Below are positions 9,625 through 17,780 of a stretch of DNA of 64,000 nucleotides, in pieces. This DNA is from Xylophilus ampelinus (GTDB taxonomy: Bacteria; Pseudomonadota; Gammaproteobacteria; Burkholderiales; Burkholderiaceae_C). Positions within the stretch are counted from its first letter, which is position 1. Each line of letters starts with the position of its first letter. Under the pieces are notes generated by a model. It was not told the DNA's origin and ran no database searches. It saw only the letters and a list, made by a program, of their open reading frames with translations. The translations under genes were made by a program, and so were the position numbers. The stretch is from contig NZ_QJTC01000004.1 in assembly GCF_003217575.1 (NCBI RefSeq), forward strand, positions 124,001 to 188,000, given 5' to 3'.

Positions 9625-10878
9625 ATGCAGGTCTACAAGGTGGGCGGCGCGGTGCGCGATGCGCTCCTCGGACTGCCGGTGAACGACACCGACTGGGTGG
9701 TGGTGGGCGCCACGCCCGAGGCGATGGAGGCCGAGGGCTACGTGCCGGTGGGCCGCGACTTCCCCGTCTTCCTGCATCCGCGTACCCGCGAGGAATACGC
9801 GCTGGCCCGCACCGAGCGCAAGACGGCGCGCGGCTACCGCGGCTTCGCGGTGCAGGCCGCGCCCGAGGTGACGCTGGAGCAAGACCTGGCCCGCCGCGAC
9901 CTGACGGTCAACGCCATGGCCCAGCCGCCGGGCGCGGTGGGCGACGCCGGCCTGGTCGATCCCTACGGCGGACGGCGCGACCTGGAGGCCCGGGTGCTGC
10001 GCCACGTGACCGACGCCTTCCGCGAAGACCCGGTGCGCATCCTGCGCCTGGCGCGCTTCGCCGCCCGCTTCGCCGACTTCACCGTCGCTCCCGAGACCGA
10101 GGCCCTGATGCGGGCGATGGTCGACGACGGCGAGGCCGACGCCCTGGTGCCCGAGCGCGTCTGGCAGGAACTGGCGCGCGGCCTGATGGAGCCGGCGCCC
10201 TCCCGCATGCTGGAGGTGCTGCGCCGCTGCGGCGCGCTGGCCCGGCTGCTGCCCGAGGTCGACCGGCTCTGGGGCGTGCCCCAGCGCGCCGACTACCACC
10301 CCGAGGTCGACACCGGCGTGCACCTGGCGATGGTGATGGACATGTCCGCCCGGCTGCGGGCACCGCTGGCGGTGCGCTTCGCCTGCCTGTGCCACGACCT
10401 GGGCAAGGGCACCACCCCCGCCGACGTGCTGCCGCGCCACATCGGCCACGAACAGCGCAGCGCCCGGCTGCTGCAGAGCGTCTGCGAGCGGCTGCGGGTG
10501 CCGGTGGAATGCCGCGAGCTGGCCGACGTGGTGGCGCGAGAGCACGGCAACATCCACCGCAGCGGCGAGCTGAACCCCGCCGCCCTGGTCCGCCTGCTCG
10601 ACCGCTGCGACGCCTGGCGCCGGCCGCAGCGCTTCGAGGACGTCCTGCTCGCCTGCGAATGCGATGCCCGCGGCCGCGGCGGCAAGGAAGACGCGCCCTA
10701 TCCCCAGCGCGACCGGTTGCGGGCCGCGCTGCATGCGGCGCAGACGGTGGACACCGCCGCCGTCGCCGCCCAGGCCGCCCGCGAAGGCGCCTGCGGCCCC
10801 AGGATCGGCGAGCGGATCCAGCAGGCGCGGGCACGGGCGATCGGCACCGCAACCGTGGGCTTCGCGGCCGCCGGCTGA
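9625..10878 (+). CDS. cca: CCA tRNA nucleotidyltransferase
   Basis: Adds or repairs the 3' CCA end of tRNAs without a template. It has 417 residues, matching the long bacterial class II enzymes with an HD domain. The head MQVYKVGGAVRDALLG holds the GG/RD nucleotide motif, then DTDWVVVG with the metal-binding aspartates, and RRDLTVNAMA. The C-terminal HD phosphohydrolase is visible in FACLCHDLGKG. A GTG six bases upstream is an alternative start. Nothing suggests damage. Confidence 0.95.
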   Translation: MQVYKVGGAVRDALLGLPVNDTDWVVVGATPEAMEAEGYVPVGRDFPVFLHPRTREEYALARTERKTARGYRGFAVQAAPEVTLEQDLARRDLTVNAMAQPPGAVGDAGLVDPYGGRRDLEARVLRHVTDAFREDPVRILRLARFAARFADFTVAPETEALMRAMVDDGEADALVPERVWQELARGLMEPAPSRMLEVLRRCGALARLLPEVDRLWGVPQRADYHPEVDTGVHLAMVMDMSARLRAPLAVRFACLCHDLGKGTTPADVLPRHIGHEQRSARLLQSVCERLRVPVECRELADVVAREHGNIHRSGELNPAALVRLLDRCDAWRRPQRFEDVLLACECDARGRGGKEDAPYPQRDRLRAALHAAQTVDTAAVAAQAAREGACGPRIGERIQQARARAIGTATVGFAAAG

Positions 10879-11054
10879 GCCGTCGCCGCCGGACCGCCGC
10901 AGCCCGTCCGCCCGACGGGCCGCAATACACCTCGATCCGGGCCGTATTCGCACTGCCTCGGTATTTGGAAACCATCCCGACCGGGTATGCTGGCCGCCGG
11001 CGTCAACGCCCGACAGAGGGCATCTTCCGCAACCCTCCGAGCACGCCCCTTCCC

Positions 11055-12569
11055 ATGACCTCCAACCCGCCCTTCACCAGCCCCGTACAAGCGCGTTCCT
11101 CGACAGGCATTGCCGGGCTCGACGACATCCTGGGAGGCGGCCTGCCTTCGCACAATCTCTACCTCGTCGAGGGCTCGCCCGGCACCGGCAAGACCACGCT
11201 CGGCATCCAGTACCTGCTGCAGGGCGTGGCGCAAGGCGAAAGCGCGCTCTATGTCACACTTTCGGAAACCGCCGAAGAGTTGCGCACCGTGGCGGCGTCG
11301 CACGGCTGGACGCTCGACGGGCTGAACATCTTCGAGCTGGTCACCCTCGAAGGTCTGAGCCCCGACAGGGAGCAGTCGATCCTGCACCCGTCCGAGGTCG
11401 AGCTGGGCGAGACCACCCGCGGCGTGATGGCAGAGGTGGAGCGGTCCCGGCCGCACCGCGTGGTGTTCGACAGCCTGTCCGAGATGCGACTGCTGGCCCA
11501 GGACCCGCTGCGTTACCGACTCCAGATCCTGGCGCTCAGACACTTCTTCTCGACGTCGGGCTGCACCGTCCTGATGCTCGACGATCGCTCGGCCCAGTCC
11601 AACGACCTGCAACTGCACAGCGTCGCCCACGGCGTCATCACGCTGGAGCAGACGGTCGGCGAGTACGGCGGCGACAAGCGCTTCCTGCGGGTGTCGAAGC
11701 TGCGCGGCGCCAAGTTCCGCGGCGGGGAACACGACTTCAAGCTCGACACAGGCGGGCTGTCGGTGTATCCGCGGTTGATCGCGTCGGAGCACAAGGTGGA
11801 GTTCTCGCACCGGGTCGGCAGCAGCGGTACCGAGGCGCTCGACACCATGCTCGGCGGCGGCCTGACCTACGGCAGCAACACGCTCTTCGCCGGACCGTCC
11901 GGTGTCGGCAAGACCACCATCGCCATGTCCTGCATCGCGGCCGCGCTCGACCGCGGCGAGAAGGTGTCGTACTACCTGTTCGACGAGGGGCTGGGCACGC
12001 TGATGGCACGCTGCAAGGCGCTCGGCATCGTGATCGAGCACCACGTCGCGAGCGGCCTGCTCGAAATCGTCCCGCTCGACCCGGCGCAGGTCTCGCCGGG
12101 CGAGTTCGCGAGCCTGGTGCGCCGGGCGGTGGAGACGCGCGGCGCCTCGATGGTGGGCATCGACAGCCTCAACGCCTACCTGCAGGCGATGCCGGGCGGC
12201 AAGTTCCTGCTGCTGCAGATGCACGAGCTGCTGACCTACCTCAACCAGCGCGGCATCGCCACGATCCTGGTGCTGAGCCAGCACGGCCTCTTCGGCGCGG
12301 GCGGCAGCGACGTGGACCTGAGCTACCTGAGCGACGCGATCCTGCTGTTCCGGTTCTTCGAGGCGCGGGGCAACCTGCTGAAGGCGGTGTCGGTGGTCAA
12401 GAGCCGCACCCGCAACCACGAGCTTACGATCCGCGAATTCCGCATGGGCGCCGACGGCATACAGATCGGCACCGCGCTGAACGATTTCGAAGGGGTGATG
12501 CGCGGCGTGTCGACCTACCGCGGCGCGCAGCCTCTGCTGAGCGACGATCCCGCCATCGACGAGCCCTGA
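11055..12569 (+). CDS. KaiC-like two-domain RecA ATPase
   Basis: A protein of 504 residues made of two KaiC/RecA ATPase domains. Domain 1 has Walker A GSPGTGKTT (about residues 40-48) and an acidic SETAEE loop; domain 2 has Walker A GPSGVGKTT (about 280-288) and FDEG. Both start with a KaiC-like pattern (GIAGLDDILGGGLPS; GTEALDTMLGGGLTY). Cyanobacterial KaiC is the clock core, but no kaiA or kaiB is present here, and stand-alone KaiC-like proteins of Proteobacteria mostly act in signalling. The hybrid kinase starts 5 bases after its stop, so the two are probably co-translated and may be partners. Confidence 0.9.
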   Translation: MTSNPPFTSPVQARSSTGIAGLDDILGGGLPSHNLYLVEGSPGTGKTTLGIQYLLQGVAQGESALYVTLSETAEELRTVAASHGWTLDGLNIFELVTLEGLSPDREQSILHPSEVELGETTRGVMAEVERSRPHRVVFDSLSEMRLLAQDPLRYRLQILALRHFFSTSGCTVLMLDDRSAQSNDLQLHSVAHGVITLEQTVGEYGGDKRFLRVSKLRGAKFRGGEHDFKLDTGGLSVYPRLIASEHKVEFSHRVGSSGTEALDTMLGGGLTYGSNTLFAGPSGVGKTTIAMSCIAAALDRGEKVSYYLFDEGLGTLMARCKALGIVIEHHVASGLLEIVPLDPAQVSPGEFASLVRRAVETRGASMVGIDSLNAYLQAMPGGKFLLLQMHELLTYLNQRGIATILVLSQHGLFGAGGSDVDLSYLSDAILLFRFFEARGNLLKAVSVVKSRTRNHELTIREFRMGADGIQIGTALNDFEGVMRGVSTYRGAQPLLSDDPAIDEP

Positions 12570-12574
12570 TCGCC

Positions 12575-14239
12575 ATGGAACGTCGGGTGATGGTGCACGC
12601 GCCGCGGGGACGCGATGCCAATGTGGTGCACGAAGTGCTGGCCGGCCGCGGCATTCCCGCCCAGGTCTGCCAGTCGCAGGACGAGATGCTGGCCGGGCTG
12701 GCCCAGGGGGCCGCCGCCGCGGTGGTCACCGAAGAGGCGTTCGGCGTGACGCCGGGCGGCACGCTCGACAACTGGCTGCGCCGGCAGCCGAGCTGGTCGG
12801 ACTTTCCCTTCATCGTACTCACCACGCGGCAACCCACCCGCCGTTCGGTGCGCGCCGCCGCGTCGCTGCACGCGCTCGGCAACGTGGTGCTGCTGGAGCG
12901 GCCGGTGAACGCCGAGACCCTCGCCAGCGCCGTCGAGGCCGCGGTGCGCGCCCGCAACCGCCAGTACGCGACCCGCCGCAACCTCGAAGACCTCGGCGAG
13001 GCGCGAGCCACCGTCGAGCGTCTCAACGGCGAGCTCGAAGGCCGCATCGCGGCCCGCACCCGCGAGCTGGCCGGCACCAACGACCGGCTGATGGCAGAGA
13101 TCTCCGAGCGCGAGCGTGCCCAGGCGGCTTTGGTGCAGGTTCAGAAGATGGAGGCGATAGGCCGGCTCACCGGCGGCATCGCGCACGATTTCAACAACCT
13201 GCTGCATGTCGTCAGCATGAACCTCGACCTGCTGGCCCGCCTGGCGCCCGAGCCGCGCGTCGCCAAGGTGGCGGCGCAGGCCAAGCGGGCGGTGGGCCGC
13301 GGCTCCCGGCTCACCGGACAGCTGCTGTCGTTCGCCCGCGCCCAGTCCCTGCTCCCGCGCCTGACCGACATCAATGCGCTGATGCTGGGCATGCAGGAGC
13401 TGGTGTCGGTGTCGGTCGGTGCCGGCGTGGAGCTGCGGTGGGAGCTTTCGGAAGAGCCTCTCTGGGCCAAGCTCGACCCGAGCCAGCTCGAGATGGCGGT
13501 ACTCAACCTGGCGGTCAACGCCAAGGACGCGATGGACTCGGGCGGCAGACTGACCCTGTCCACCCGGCGGGCCGAGGCCAGACCTGACCCGGCCCTGTCG
13601 CCCGGCACCTACGTGGTGGTGTCGGTGGCCGACGACGGCCCCGGCATTCCCGCGGCGTTGCTGCAGAAGGTGTTCGACCCGTTCTTCACCACCAAGCCGG
13701 TCGGCAGTGGCACCGGCCTGGGGTTGAGCCAGGTCTACGGCTTCGCGCAGCAGTCGGACGGCCTGGCGCGCATCGAAAGCGAATCGGGCCGGGGCACAGT
13801 GGTCGAGATGTGCTTCCCGCTGCTCGACGACCGTCAAGAGGCGGCCTTGCCCGAGGCTGCCTCCGCGCCGCCCCAGCCGGGCCTGAGCCACCGCATCCTG
13901 GTGGTGGAGGACGACGCCGACGTCCGCCGGGTGATCGTCGAGAGCCTGCAGCTGGCCGGCCACATCGTCACCGACGCGGCCGACGGCCATGCGGGCCTGG
14001 CGGCCCTGGCCATCCATCCGCCCGAGCTGCTGATCGTCGACTACGCGATGCCACTGATGAACGGCGCCCAGGTCATCCAGCACGCACTACGGGAGATTCC
14101 CGGCCTGCCGGTGATCCTTGCGACCGGTTACGCCGACATGGTCGAGGTCGGGCGGGTGCTGGGCACGCAGTCGATCCTGGTCGAGCCCTTCGACATCTCG
14201 ACTCTGCTCGACGCCGTGGCGCAGGCAATGCGCAGCTGA
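12575..14239 (+). CDS. Hybrid histidine kinase / response regulator
   Basis: A soluble signalling kinase of 554 residues. About 125 N-terminal residues look like a receiver-type fold without a clear phospho-acceptor (MERRVMVHAPRGRDANVV). A coiled coil follows (EARATVERLNGELE), then the phospho-acceptor histidine (GGIAHDFNNLL), an HATPase domain (NLAVNAKDAMD, DDGPGIP, GTGLGLS), and a C-terminal receiver with the acceptor aspartate in LLIVDYAMPLMNG. No transmembrane segment is seen. It follows the KaiC-like gene by 5 bases, a pairing suggesting that the ATPase feeds a phosphorelay. The output partner is not in the window. Confidence 0.9.
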   Translation: MERRVMVHAPRGRDANVVHEVLAGRGIPAQVCQSQDEMLAGLAQGAAAAVVTEEAFGVTPGGTLDNWLRRQPSWSDFPFIVLTTRQPTRRSVRAAASLHALGNVVLLERPVNAETLASAVEAAVRARNRQYATRRNLEDLGEARATVERLNGELEGRIAARTRELAGTNDRLMAEISERERAQAALVQVQKMEAIGRLTGGIAHDFNNLLHVVSMNLDLLARLAPEPRVAKVAAQAKRAVGRGSRLTGQLLSFARAQSLLPRLTDINALMLGMQELVSVSVGAGVELRWELSEEPLWAKLDPSQLEMAVLNLAVNAKDAMDSGGRLTLSTRRAEARPDPALSPGTYVVVSVADDGPGIPAALLQKVFDPFFTTKPVGSGTGLGLSQVYGFAQQSDGLARIESESGRGTVVEMCFPLLDDRQEAALPEAASAPPQPGLSHRILVVEDDADVRRVIVESLQLAGHIVTDAADGHAGLAALAIHPPELLIVDYAMPLMNGAQVIQHALREIPGLPVILATGYADMVEVGRVLGTQSILVEPFDISTLLDAVAQAMRS

Positions 14240-14562
14240 CTCCTCCGCCCTTCCCTCTGCCGACGATGCTCCCGAAAGCGCTGTCGGCCGAAAGATCGAA
14301 ACACCACCGCGACGCCTGGTCGAAACAACCTCCAGCAATTGAAAAATCACGGCCCTTTACTATCCAATAGATGGAAAATGGATTTTAATCAGGGTGAAAT
14401 TGCACGTCTACGACGGCAGAACGAAAGGTTTACCCCTCGCGCGGGAAATTGTCCTACGAACTCCGCAGCAAAAAGTAACAAATAATTCTGTGTGTTTCCA
14501 AATCCTCCGAGCTGGCCGCCTTCCGGGTGTGCCGGCATGTTCTTCCGTATTTCGCCTACGCC
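14240..14562. other. Intergenic region before the chemoreceptor gene
   Basis: About 320 bases without a convincing gene. The middle (14335-14410) is clearly more AT-rich than the flanks and is the likely promoter region of the chemoreceptor. No clear -35/-10 pair, flagellar promoter or terminator could be fixed by eye. Confidence 0.3.
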
Positions 14563-16359
14563 ATGCCTTTGTCCAACGCCAAACTCGGTACCCAACTCGG
14601 TACCGCCTTCTTTTCGGTCGTGGTTCTCACCCTCGTCCTCGGTGTATTCGCCATCTTCCAGATGTCGGGCATCTACGCCCGCACCGACGACATCGCCACC
14701 AACTGGATGCCCAGCGTCAACGTCCTCGGCAAGATGCGCGCCAGCGTCAATCAGATCCGCCGCGCGGAAGGCGATCATCTGCTGTCGTCCGGAGGCAGCG
14801 ACATGGACGATGTGGAGCAGCGCATCGCGAAAGCCAAGGCTACGCTGGCCGAGCATACGGCCGCCTACGAACCGTTGATCGCGACTCCCGATGAGCGCCG
14901 GCAGTACGATGCCTATCGCGCCGGCCTCGGCGAATATTTAGCCGCACAGTCAGCGCTCCTGACACTGTCGCGCGCCGGCGTGGCCTCGATGGCGCAGGCC
15001 CGGGACGCCTACCGCGGCCCGTCGCGCGCCGCGCTCCTGCGGACGTTGCAAGCACTCGAATCGTTGATCGACATCAACGACAAGGGTGCCGCCGCGGCTG
15101 CCGGTGGCGCCAAGAGCAGCTACGAAACCGCCCGTACCTGGGTGATCGGCCTGCTCGTCCTGATCTGTGCCGCGGCCACGCTGCTGGCGGTGACCATCGT
15201 GCGCTCGGTCACGCGGCGGCTCGGCGGCGAGCCGGCCAGTGCCGCCGACCTGGCGCAGAACGTCGCCGCGGGCAACCTGTCGGTGCAGATCGATCTGCGC
15301 GCCGGTGACGACCGCAGCATGATGGCCCAACTGAAACGGATGCAGGACAGCCTCTCGCGGGTCGTGGCCGACGTCCGCGGCAACGCCGAGAGCGTCGCCA
15401 CCGCCAGCGCGCAGATCTCCCAGGGCAATGCCGATTTGAGCCAGCGCACCGAGGAGCAGGCCAGCGCGCTGGAGGAAACCGCCGCGTCGATGGAGCAGCT
15501 CAATTCCACCGTGCGGCAGAATGCCGACAACGCCCGCCAGGCCAACCAGCTGGCCGTCAGCGCCAGCAGCGTGGCCGAACGCGGCGGCGCGGTGGTCGGT
15601 CAGGTGGTCGACACGATGCGCGGCATCAACGAAGGCTCCAAGCGCATCGCCGACATCATCTCGGTGATCGACGGCATCGCCTTCCAGACCAATATCCTCG
15701 CGCTGAATGCAGCGGTGGAAGCCGCCCGTGCCGGCGAGCAGGGCCGAGGCTTCGCCGTCGTGGCCAGCGAAGTGCGCAGCCTGGCGCAGCGCAGCGCCGA
15801 TGCGGCCAAGGAGATCAAGTCGTTGATCTCGTCGAGCGTCAACCAGGTCGAGCAGGGCACCGCGCTGGTGGACCAGGCAGGCACCACCATGCGCGAGGTG
15901 GTCGATTCGATCCGCCGGGTGGCCGACATCATGGGCGAGATCAGCGCCGCCAGCGCCGAGCAGAGCCAGGGCGTCGCCCAGGTCGGCGAGGCGATCACCC
16001 AGATGGACCAGGTCACGCAGCAGAACGCGGCCCTGGTCGAGGAGAGCGCGGCCGCAGCCGCCAGCCTGAAGCAGCAGGCCCAGCAGCTGGTCGACACCGT
16101 CGCGGTGTTCCAGCTGGACCACGGCGCGATGGCTGCACGCCGCGCCATGGCCCCTACGCCGGCCGTGCCGGCCCCTGCCGCCGCACGGGCGATCGCCAGT
16201 CCGCCGGCCGCCAGCCCGGTCGCCGTGCGGCGCCTGTCGGCGCAACCCGCGCCGGCGGCCCCTAAGCCGGCGACGCGTCCGACTGCCGCAGCGCCCGCCC
16301 CGGCGAAAGCGACGCAGTCGGTGCCCGGCGGCAACGCCGAAGACTGGGAAAGCTTCTAA
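14563..16359 (+). CDS. Methyl-accepting chemotaxis protein
   Basis: Chemoreceptor of 598 residues. A transmembrane helix near residues 12-34 is followed by a periplasmic four-helix-bundle ligand domain, a second transmembrane helix near 188-208, HAMP (RSVTRRLGGEPASAADLA) and a signalling domain with the conserved hairpin tip (ISVIDGIAFQTNILALNAAV). A Pro/Ala linker ends in DWESF, matching the CheR/CheB-docking pentapeptide (NWETF type), so it is probably a major, methylated receptor. ATG 14563 was preferred over 14527 because it gives the usual MxLxNxKLGTQL opening. No chemotaxis genes are adjacent. Confidence 0.93.
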   Translation: MPLSNAKLGTQLGTAFFSVVVLTLVLGVFAIFQMSGIYARTDDIATNWMPSVNVLGKMRASVNQIRRAEGDHLLSSGGSDMDDVEQRIAKAKATLAEHTAAYEPLIATPDERRQYDAYRAGLGEYLAAQSALLTLSRAGVASMAQARDAYRGPSRAALLRTLQALESLIDINDKGAAAAAGGAKSSYETARTWVIGLLVLICAAATLLAVTIVRSVTRRLGGEPASAADLAQNVAAGNLSVQIDLRAGDDRSMMAQLKRMQDSLSRVVADVRGNAESVATASAQISQGNADLSQRTEEQASALEETAASMEQLNSTVRQNADNARQANQLAVSASSVAERGGAVVGQVVDTMRGINEGSKRIADIISVIDGIAFQTNILALNAAVEAARAGEQGRGFAVVASEVRSLAQRSADAAKEIKSLISSSVNQVEQGTALVDQAGTTMREVVDSIRRVADIMGEISAASAEQSQGVAQVGEAITQMDQVTQQNAALVEESAAAAASLKQQAQQLVDTVAVFQLDHGAMAARRAMAPTPAVPAPAAARAIASPPAASPVAVRRLSAQPAPAAPKPATRPTAAAPAPAKATQSVPGGNAEDWESF

Positions 16360-16374
16360 TCTGCCGGACGGCCC

Positions 16375-16720
16375 GCCCCGGCTATCAGGCGCGGGTTCCG
16401 CACCGCCGCACCGGCCGCACCCCTGCCCAGGTTGTCGAGCACCGCGCTCGGCACGGTCTGGCCGGTGCGCAGGCTGTGGGTCACGGCCAGGTGCATGTCG
16501 TTCGGTGCCGTTGCCGACCTGCGGATGGCGCTCCGTCGGCGCATCCGACGCCATCGGCAGCACCCGCACATGGGCCGCTCCGCGGTACCGTTCCACCGGA
16601 CATTCGTGGATGCGCTCGTCCGTGGTGACGGCGCCAAGCGGACGGGCATGCAAGCCGATGGTCAGCACGATACCCCTCGCTTCGTACGCCTCGTCGCCCG
16701 CCCGGCACTGGAGCGCCTGG
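16375..16720 (-). pseudogene. Frameshifted C-terminal remnant resembling ArgC
   Basis: Read on the minus strand, one frame gives GLHARPLGAV...RGAAHVRVLP and a second gives NDMHLAV...AVLDNLGRGAAGAAVRN. Joined, they resemble the end of N-acetyl-gamma-glutamyl-phosphate reductase, whose C-terminus has FV-V-P followed by IDNLVKGAAGQAVQN. No start, active site or single open frame remains, so this would be a decayed fragment. The match is from memory of the family and is moderate. Confidence 0.4.
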
Positions 16721-16915
16721 CCCGCGCGCATCCCGGCATCGAGGTGAAAGTGCGGGTGCGCACCTCCGACGAGAGCATGGCCCGGCTCGCCGTCGGCAGC
16801 CTCGATCTGGCGGTGGTGGCGCTGCCGCAGGCTCCGGCGCGCGACGACGACGACACGATCCGCACGCTGGTGGCGGACGGTCGTGCGGCATTCGCCGCGC
16901 GGCCCTCCCCCGACG
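16681..16915 (+). pseudogene. Fragment of a LysR-type substrate-binding domain
   Basis: A short stretch reading FVRLVARPALERLARAHPGIE, then TSDESMARLAVGSLDLAVVALP, looks like the beginning of a LysR effector domain. It has no HTH upstream and decays within about 75 codons. It lies directly before the TetR operator and next to the ArgC-like remnant on the other strand, so this 550-base region looks like a scar of lost genes. Confidence 0.4.
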
Positions 16916-16919
16916 ACAA

Positions 16920-16937
16920 TTCAATCGACCGATTGAA
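16920..16937. promoter_or_regulatory. Palindromic operator upstream of the TetR/RND operon
   Basis: A perfect palindrome TTCAATCG-AC-CGATTGAA ends 21 bases before the TetR start. TetR proteins bind such sites, and this one covers the position of the -35 box relative to TCTAAT at 16945-16950, so binding would block transcription. It is very probably the site of autorepression for the efflux operon. Confidence 0.75.
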
Positions 16938-16944
16938 GTCGTGC

Positions 16945-16950
16945 TCTAAT
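16945..16950 (+). promoter_or_regulatory. Candidate -10 element of the TetR/RND operon
   Basis: TCTAAT ends 8 bases before the TetR ATG at 16959. The palindromic operator lies where the -35 box would be. The short distance leaves no room for a ribosome site, suggesting a leaderless message. Confidence 0.45.
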
Positions 16951-16958
16951 CGCGGCCG

Positions 16959-17780
16959 ATGGATTCCACCCTGCCCGACCCGACCGCCCTGCCCGCCGCA
17001 CACCGCGCCGACGGAGCCGAGGCGCGCGAGCGCCTGCTGCACGCGGCGCTGCGGCTCTTCTCCGAGAAGGGCTTCGCCCGCACCTCGACCCGCGAGATCG
17101 CGCAGGCCGCGTCGGTGAACCTGGCGGCCATCCGCTACTATTTCGGCGACAAGGCCGGCCTCTACGCCTCCACCTTCACCGAGCCGATGGGCGCGGCGCG
17201 CGACGTGATCCCGCTGATCAGCCCGCCGCACCTGTCGCTGCGCCAGGCGCTGCACGCCTACTACGCCTTCTTCGTGGAGCCGCTCAAGCAGGGCGAGCTG
17301 GCCCGCCAGTGCCTGCGGCTGCGCATCCGCGAGATGCTGGAGCCGACCGACCAGTGGGCCGAGGAAATGCGCCAGGACGCGATGGCGCCGCATGCTGCGC
17401 TGTTGGCCGTGCTGCGCCGCCACCTGGACATGCGGCAAGACGACGACGACCTGCACCGCCTGGCCTTCGCGCTCGACGGGCTGGCGATCCACCTGTTCGT
17501 GGCACGGGATATCGTCGAGGCGGTGCGGCCCGGGCTGCTCGGCAGCACCGACGCGATCGATACCTGGGCCGACCGACTGACAGACAACGGCCTGGCCCTG
17601 GTCACGACCGAGCGTCGGCGCCGTGCTGCCGCGGCACGCACGCCCGCGGCCGCCCGCTCGGCAATCGGGCGCACTGCCGCCACCCGAAACCGCTCCTTCC
17701 GCGCGCCGTCCGGCGCAGCCGAGCCGGCTGCCCCGCAGCGCACCCCCGCCGGCCGCAAGACCCGGAAACCCGTGCCATGA
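16959..17780 (+). CDS. TetR-family repressor (CerR-type C-terminal domain)
   Basis: Repressor of 273 residues, probably of the RND efflux operon that follows. The N-terminal HTH is visible in ALRLFSEKGFARTSTREIAQ and VNLAAIRYYFGDKAGLY. The ligand domain resembles CerR/DUF1956 proteins (AYYAFFVEPL, REMLEPTDQW). The last 60 residues are an Ala/Arg/Pro tail that looks disordered. Its stop overlaps the start of the next gene (ATGA at 17777-17780), so translation is coupled, and a palindrome sits in its promoter. The inducer cannot be read from sequence. Confidence 0.9.
   Translation: MDSTLPDPTALPAAHRADGAEARERLLHAALRLFSEKGFARTSTREIAQAASVNLAAIRYYFGDKAGLYASTFTEPMGAARDVIPLISPPHLSLRQALHAYYAFFVEPLKQGELARQCLRLRIREMLEPTDQWAEEMRQDAMAPHAALLAVLRRHLDMRQDDDDLHRLAFALDGLAIHLFVARDIVEAVRPGLLGSTDAIDTWADRLTDNGLALVTTERRRRAAAARTPAAARSAIGRTAATRNRSFRAPSGAAEPAAPQRTPAGRKTRKPVP

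Noticed and set aside
10879-11054. A sigma-70 promoter before the KaiC-like gene (TTGGAA..TATGCT)
   Set aside because: The spacer is only 15 bases and both hexamers are weak, so it was not called.
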